A DNA stretch of 16,896 nt from Erysipelotrichaceae bacterium. GTDB taxonomy: Bacteria; Bacillota_I; Bacilli_A; Erysipelotrichales; Erysipelotrichaceae. The stretch lies in NCBI GenBank assembly GCA_900754715.1, contig CAAEDX010000058.1, positions 1 to 16,896 on the forward strand. The letters are read 5' to 3'. The notes beneath the pieces were generated by a model. That model saw nothing but the letters and a program-made list of their open reading frames with translations. It was not told the DNA's origin and did no database searches. Positions 13,771 through 16,896 of this stretch are shown here, piece after piece (within the stretch, counting starts at the first letter, position 1; each line of letters starts with the position of its first letter). A program made the position numbers and the translations under genes.

Positions 13771-14463
13771 ATGCGCTATGATGTGCTGTTGTTTGATGCG
13801 GATGATACGCTGTTAGATTTCGGAGCCTGTGAGCAAGCGGCACTGTATGCTACCTTTGCCCGCTTTCAGCTGCCGTTTTCCGCAGCTGATGAGGAGCGGT
13901 TCCACGCGATCAATGATGTGCTCTGGAGCCGTTATGAACAAGGCGTGATCAGCAGAGAGACTTTGCGGCAGACTCGCTTTGCCCAATTGTTCGCTCATAT
14001 GGGCATCAAGCAAGATGCGCTCGTCTTTGAGGAAGCTTACCAGCAGGCGCTTTCCCTGGGGCATGCGCTCATGCCGCAGGCCAGAGAGCTGCTGAGGAGC
14101 CTGTATGGGCATGTCCGTCTCGTCATCGCGAGCAACGGGGTCTGCGCTACCCAGCATCGCCGTCTTGCGGATGCTGGCATCCGCGATTGCTTTGACGCGG
14201 TCTTTCTGTCCGAGGAGATCGGGGCGCGCAAGCCGGATGAGCGTTTCTTTGAGATCATATTGGATAAGCTTGGCCAGCCTGAACGACGACGCTGCCTCAT
14301 GATCGGTGATTCACTGCGCAGCGATATCCAAGGGGCAAGGCGCGCCGGAATCGACAGCGTATGGATGAATCCGCGCCAGGAAAGCGCGCCGCCCTCATGC
14401 CGGCCGACTTATGAGATCAAGGCTTTGATGGAGCTGATCGATATCGTGGAGGTGAAAAGATGA
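13771..14463 (+). CDS. yjjG: YjjG/YfnB-like HAD phosphatase (pyrimidine 5'-nucleotidase family)
   Basis: 230 residues, close to E. coli YjjG in length and pattern. Motif I is FDADDTLLDF (D9, D11), with DD in place of DG, a mark of the YjjG group. The cap has a segment like LWSRYEQGVISRETLRQTRF. Motif II is SNG (S121), the motif III lysine is K154 (ARKPDERFFE), motif IV is GDSLRSD (D180, D185). YjjG removes phosphate from non-canonical and pyrimidine nucleoside monophosphates, a house-cleaning role; the same is inferred here. ATG 13771 has AAGGAGGAA six bases before it. The 3' end shares an ATGA overlap with a 47-codon gene. A different nucleotide or sugar phosphate remains possible. Confidence 0.85.
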   Translation: MRYDVLLFDADDTLLDFGACEQAALYATFARFQLPFSAADEERFHAINDVLWSRYEQGVISRETLRQTRFAQLFAHMGIKQDALVFEEAYQQALSLGHALMPQARELLRSLYGHVRLVIASNGVCATQHRRLADAGIRDCFDAVFLSEEIGARKPDERFFEIILDKLGQPERRRCLMIGDSLRSDIQGARRAGIDSVWMNPRQESAPPSCRPTYEIKALMELIDIVEVKR

Positions 14464-14603
14464 AACAGAAGAGCAGAGGCGAAAAGCTGCTGGAAAGCTT
14501 ACGCGCTTCCCGCAAGCAGGAAAGCGCCAGCAGATCATTGCAGAAGATCGTGGGCAAGCCCAGGGATGGGGCCAAGTTCGCGAAGACCAATTTCAATGGA
14601 TAA
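14460..14603 (+). CDS. Small basic protein of unknown function (47 residues)
   Basis: Not recognised. ATG 14460 overlaps the HAD stop by four bases and has a near-perfect GGAGGTGA (14448-14455) four bases upstream, one of the best binding sites in the window, which argues it is a real gene despite its size. The product starts MKQKSRGEKLLESLRASRKQ and ends with TNFNG. It is rich in Lys, Arg and Ser, has no Cys, no membrane segment and no signal peptide, and its N-terminal half looks helical and amphipathic. Nucleic-acid or ribosome binding would fit the charge, but that is speculation. Eleven codons of leader-like spacing do not follow: the MATE start is only 15 bases downstream, so the three genes are likely one transcript. 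Confidence 0.75.
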   Translation: MKQKSRGEKLLESLRASRKQESASRSLQKIVGKPRDGAKFAKTNFNG

Positions 14604-14618
14604 GCAGGGAGAAGCCGC

Positions 14619-15923
14619 ATGGATCGGATGAGCACGGCGCCGGTCGGCCAGCTGTATCTGAGCTATCTGCTGCCGACAGTGATCGCCATGGTCTCCAATT
14701 CACTGTACTGTCTGGCTGATGTCTATTTCATCTCCATCGGTTCAGGCACGCTGGGACTTGCCGCGGTGAACATCGTGATGCCGATGTATACGCTGTATTC
14801 ATGTGTCGGGCTGCTGTTCGGCGTAGGCGCCTCCACGATCATTGCGATCGAGCGGGGTGCGGGACATGCGCGGCGGGCCGATGAAGCCTTTTCGATGAGC
14901 ATGGCAGCAGTGCTCATCAGCGGGCTGCTCCTCATGGCGCTGTCACTGATCTTCATCGAACCGCTGGCCATATTGCTGGGCGCTTCGAGACAGCTGCTGC
15001 CCTATGTCATCGAATATCTGCGTCCGGTGGCCATCTTTACGCCGGCCTTCATCGCCATGTATGCCGCTGGGATCCTGATCCGCTGTGATCATGCGCCGCG
15101 GCTGGTGATGGGAGCGATGCTCACCGGCAATCTGTCTAATATCGTGCTGGATTATGTATTTGTCATCGTGTTTGGCTGGGGGCTGAGCGGCGCGGCGGCT
15201 GCCACGGCGCTGTCCCCGCTGATCACCCTCATCATTACCGCGTTTCATTTCATCCTGAAGCGCAATCAACTGCATTTCTGTCGTTTTGCGGTGGATGGGG
15301 CACTGTTTCGGCGCATGCTGAGCAACGGCGCTGGCAGCGGCGTGCTGGAGCTGAGCGCCGGCGTGATCATCTTTTTGTTCAATGCGGTGATCCTGGCGGT
15401 CAGCGATGAGGTGTTTCTCGCCGCCTATGCCATCGTCGCCAATATCGCCTATGTGTTCAAGGGACTGTTCGCGGCTTTCGGACAGGCGGCGCAGCCGATC
15501 GTTTCTCATAATCACGGTGCTGGCAATACCGCGCGGGCGAAGCAGACGCTGCGGGTCGCGCTGATCGCATCGCTGGGCTTTGCGGCCTTCCTTTATGGCT
15601 GCTGCTTATGCTTTCCCAAGCAGCTGGCTGCTTTTTTTGCCAATGGAGATGGCGCGGTGATCGCGCTGGGTGCGTCCGGCATCGTGCTCTATTTCAGCTC
15701 GCTGCCGTTTTCCGCCTTGAATACGGTCATCATGTATTATTTTCAGTCTGTCGAGCAAGGCCGCTTTGCGACCGTGCTCGCGCTGCTCAAAGGGACGCTG
15801 TTCGCCTTTGCCGGCATGGCGCTGCTGTATTTCCTCTTTCAGGAAAATGGCATCTGGCTGACGATCACATTCGCGGAAGGCTGTGCGCTGCTCGCGGGAT
15901 GGCGCATGTTGCGCAGGATATGA
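14619..15923 (+). CDS. MATE-family multidrug efflux transporter (MepA-like)
   Basis: 434 residues with about twelve hydrophobic helices in two bundles, the normal MATE size and fold. Family signs include the start LPTVIAMVSNSLYCLADVYF, then GTLGLAAVNIVMPMYTL and a GVGASTIIAIERG segment in the first bundle, and a repeat-like second half with GSGVLELSAGVIIFLFN and AAFGQAAQPIVSHNHG. Such pumps exchange Na+ or H+ for cationic drugs or metabolites at the inner membrane. ATG 14619 follows AGGGAG. It lies 15 bases after the 47-residue gene and is ended by a strong terminator. No dedicated regulator sits beside it. The substrate cannot be predicted. Confidence 0.93.
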   Translation: MDRMSTAPVGQLYLSYLLPTVIAMVSNSLYCLADVYFISIGSGTLGLAAVNIVMPMYTLYSCVGLLFGVGASTIIAIERGAGHARRADEAFSMSMAAVLISGLLLMALSLIFIEPLAILLGASRQLLPYVIEYLRPVAIFTPAFIAMYAAGILIRCDHAPRLVMGAMLTGNLSNIVLDYVFVIVFGWGLSGAAAATALSPLITLIITAFHFILKRNQLHFCRFAVDGALFRRMLSNGAGSGVLELSAGVIIFLFNAVILAVSDEVFLAAYAIVANIAYVFKGLFAAFGQAAQPIVSHNHGAGNTARAKQTLRVALIASLGFAAFLYGCCLCFPKQLAAFFANGDGAVIALGASGIVLYFSSLPFSALNTVIMYYFQSVEQGRFATVLALLKGTLFAFAGMALLYFLFQENGIWLTITFAEGCALLAGWRMLRRI

Positions 15924-15926
15924 AAC

Positions 15927-15969
15927 AAGGACCGCCGATCTGAAAGGCAATCAGATCGCCGGTCCTTTT
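15927..15969 (+). terminator. Long-stem terminator after the MATE gene
   Basis: A 17-position stem: AAGGACCG pairs with CGGTCCTT and, after one mismatch (C15935/C15959), CGATCTGA (15936-15943) pairs with TCAGATCG (15951-15958) around loop AAGGCAA. The stem ends in TTTT (15966-15969). It starts four bases after the stop codon and is the longest hairpin in the window. Confidence 0.85.
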
Positions 15970-16031
15970 GCGTGAAAAGCGCGGCATAGTACAGATTATA
16001 TGCGGAAGGTATAGAGCTTTTTGTCAGATTG

Positions 16032-16040
16032 TGTTATATT
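16032..16040 (+). promoter_or_regulatory. Extended -10 promoter of the PocR gene
   Basis: TGTTATATT at 16032-16040 fits an extended -10 element with no good -35. A TTGTCA at 16021 is too close to serve as its partner. A perfect repeat TTTTGT (16019-16024) and ACAAAA (16046-16051) flanks the -10 and could be a regulatory site. Between the MATE terminator and this element nothing else was seen. Confidence 0.5.
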
Positions 16041-16064
16041 TATTTACAAAAGGGAGGGCTTTCA

Positions 16065-16571
16065 ATGAATGCAAAGGAAGCGATCATCACTGCGCTGAAA
16101 GAGTACCGTGCCATCACCGGGCTGCGCAGTTATCTGATCGAAGATGAAGACGACATCAACAGCGCTGCCGAGAAGAACTATTTCTGCAAGTGCCTGAAGA
16201 CGAGCGCTGCCGCGCTGCGTCACTGTGAGGAATGCACGAGCGAAAACTACCGCAACGCGCTGCAGTCCGACAGGGTGTGCATGTATTCGTGTCACGCCGG
16301 CCTGGTGAAATGGTCCATGCCGATCCGCTGCAATGGCTTCAACGGCGTAGTGATCAGTGAGGGGGTCATCACGAAGCAGCAGGTCAAGGACGCAGAAAGC
16401 TGGGTGCATTATCTGAGCGAGCATTATAATGTCCGCCGTGATGTGCTGCAGGACAACTATAAAGTGATCAAGGAGATGACCGAAGAGGAAGTCAACATCT
16501 CCATCAAGCTGCTGAAAGATCTGATCGACTATCAGCTGGCCATGCTGGCCGCGCATCCGGTCCAGGGATAA
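16065..16571 (+). CDS. Stand-alone PocR sensory-domain protein
   Basis: 168 residues. The PocR-type core runs from about 20 to 125 with the family's cysteine pattern: C41 and C43 (YFCKC), C54 and C57 (HCEEC), C72 and C76 (VCMYSCHAGL), followed by KWSMPI and a GVVISEG turn. PocR domains are small-molecule sensors (hydrocarbon derivatives such as propanediol have been proposed) and are usually joined to an AraC DNA-binding domain or a histidine kinase. Here there is none: after the core comes only a charged helical tail. It has its own promoter and terminator, so it is a single-gene unit. The cysteines could bind a metal or respond to redox. The start at 16065 has GGGAGGG six bases upstream, nearly identical to the marR leader. 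Confidence 0.8.
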   Translation: MNAKEAIITALKEYRAITGLRSYLIEDEDDINSAAEKNYFCKCLKTSAAALRHCEECTSENYRNALQSDRVCMYSCHAGLVKWSMPIRCNGFNGVVISEGVITKQQVKDAESWVHYLSEHYNVRRDVLQDNYKVIKEMTEEEVNISIKLLKDLIDYQLAMLAAHPVQG

Positions 16572-16577
16572 AGGAAG

Positions 16578-16613
16578 ACCAGAGAGCAGATTCTGACGCT
16601 CTTTGGTTTTTTT
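16578..16613 (+). terminator. Intrinsic terminator after the PocR gene
   Basis: ACCAGAGAGC (16578-16587) pairs with GCTCTTTGGT (16598-16607) with one G-U pair, loop of ten bases, then a run of seven T (16607-16613). Confidence 0.85.
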
Positions 16614-16644
16614 ATGCATCCGGTTTTTGTTTCTTTGCTAAAGA

Positions 16645-16653
16645 TGATATACT
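16645..16653 (+). promoter_or_regulatory. Extended -10 promoter of the last gene
   Basis: TGATATACT fits an extended -10 (TG-N-TATACT), about 20 bases before the ribosome binding site of the last gene. The -35 region is only T-rich. It is the third extended -10 in the window without a proper -35. Confidence 0.5.
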
Positions 16654-16674
16654 TTTGGCGATGAGGTGTAAGCC

Positions 16675-16884
16675 GTGAAGAAGAAAGTGGAAAAATTTTG
16701 CCGGATCAACGACGAGAAGCTGGAAAAAGATATTCAGGAGCTGCAAAGCTATGTCGATCTGCTCGAGGAACGGATCAAAGCGGTGGAGGATCCCAATCTC
16801 TTTCGCAAGATGAAGCGGCTGGATCGTGACGCGCGGCTGATGATCCATGATCTGAAGAGCATGAAGCTGCTCAACCATGAGTAG
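16675..16884 (+). CDS. Small coiled-coil protein of unknown function (69 residues)
   Basis: Not recognised. GTG 16675 is the start, six bases after GAGGTG (16663-16668); stop TAG at 16882-16884. The product is highly charged, almost wholly helical in pattern, with heptad-like spacing of Leu/Ile/Val from about residue 14 to 40 (EKLEKDIQELQSYVDLLEER), then a basic stretch FRKMKRLDRDARL. One Cys (C9), no membrane segment, no signal peptide. It is probably a small dimeric or adaptor-type helical protein, single-gene unit with its own promoter. Whether a terminator follows cannot be seen because the window ends 12 bases later. Confidence 0.7.
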   Translation: MKKKVEKFCRINDEKLEKDIQELQSYVDLLEERIKAVEDPNLFRKMKRLDRDARLMIHDLKSMKLLNHE

Positions 16885-16896
16885 CAGGGCGTGGGA

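Noticed and set aside
1..16896. Mobile elements, CRISPR arrays, tRNA or rRNA genes
   Set aside because: No transposase, integrase, regular repeat-spacer pattern, cloverleaf or conserved rRNA segment was found on either strand.

Overview
The window looks like chromosomal DNA of a gut-type, low-oxygen Bacillota, most likely of the class Erysipelotrichia. The grounds are the strong purine-rich ribosome binding sites, tightly packed same-strand genes, TATAAT-type promoters, U-tailed hairpin terminators, and gene families common in anaerobic Firmicutes (2-hydroxyacyl-CoA dehydratase activase, MepA-like MATE, YfiB/YfiC-type heterodimeric ABC exporter, PocR domain). The taxonomic placement is an inference from style, not from a marker gene. 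All 15 convincing complete genes lie on the + strand. A possible minus-strand gene starts at the left edge. No rRNA, tRNA, insertion sequence, phage gene or CRISPR array was seen, and no stretch over 300 bases lacks a gene.

Layout. (1) 1-131: left edge with a hairpin/T-run that could be a terminator or the start of a divergent gene, then a promoter. (2) 132-851: HAD-family phosphatase. (3) 921-4112: three-gene unit behind a near-copy of the first promoter. It encodes a membrane protein that looks like a catalytically dead M28 peptidase, a cardiolipin synthase/phospholipase D enzyme, and an unknown two-helix membrane protein; it ends in a terminator. (4) 4140-8222: MarR regulator with a clear promoter and a 20-bp palindromic operator candidate, followed by two overlapping ABC half-transporters whose motifs mark them as an asymmetric heterodimeric exporter. 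(5) 8272-13716: extended -10 promoter, then an MntP-like membrane protein, a TetR regulator, a 976-residue tandem activase/DUF2229 protein and a 429-residue HgdB-like dehydratase-type protein joined by an ATGA overlap; it ends in a terminator. (6) 13771-15923: YjjG-like nucleotidase, a 47-residue basic protein and a MATE efflux pump, ended by a long terminator. (7) 16065-16571: stand-alone PocR sensor domain with its own promoter and terminator. (8) 16675-16884: small coiled-coil protein.

How the parts may work together. The MarR/ABC unit reads as a self-contained, ligand-inducible drug or lipid exporter. The activase/dehydratase pair reads as an ATP-driven, iron-sulfur electron-transfer machine. 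Its two halves are normally found on one chain of about 1400 residues in many Firmicutes (recalled family knowledge), but here they are two translationally coupled genes under a TetR regulator and beside a putative cation exporter. That association (MntP-like, TetR, activase, dehydratase) is the best candidate for an undescribed functional system in this window. The second candidate is the pairing of an apparently inactive membrane M28-like protein with cardiolipin synthase.
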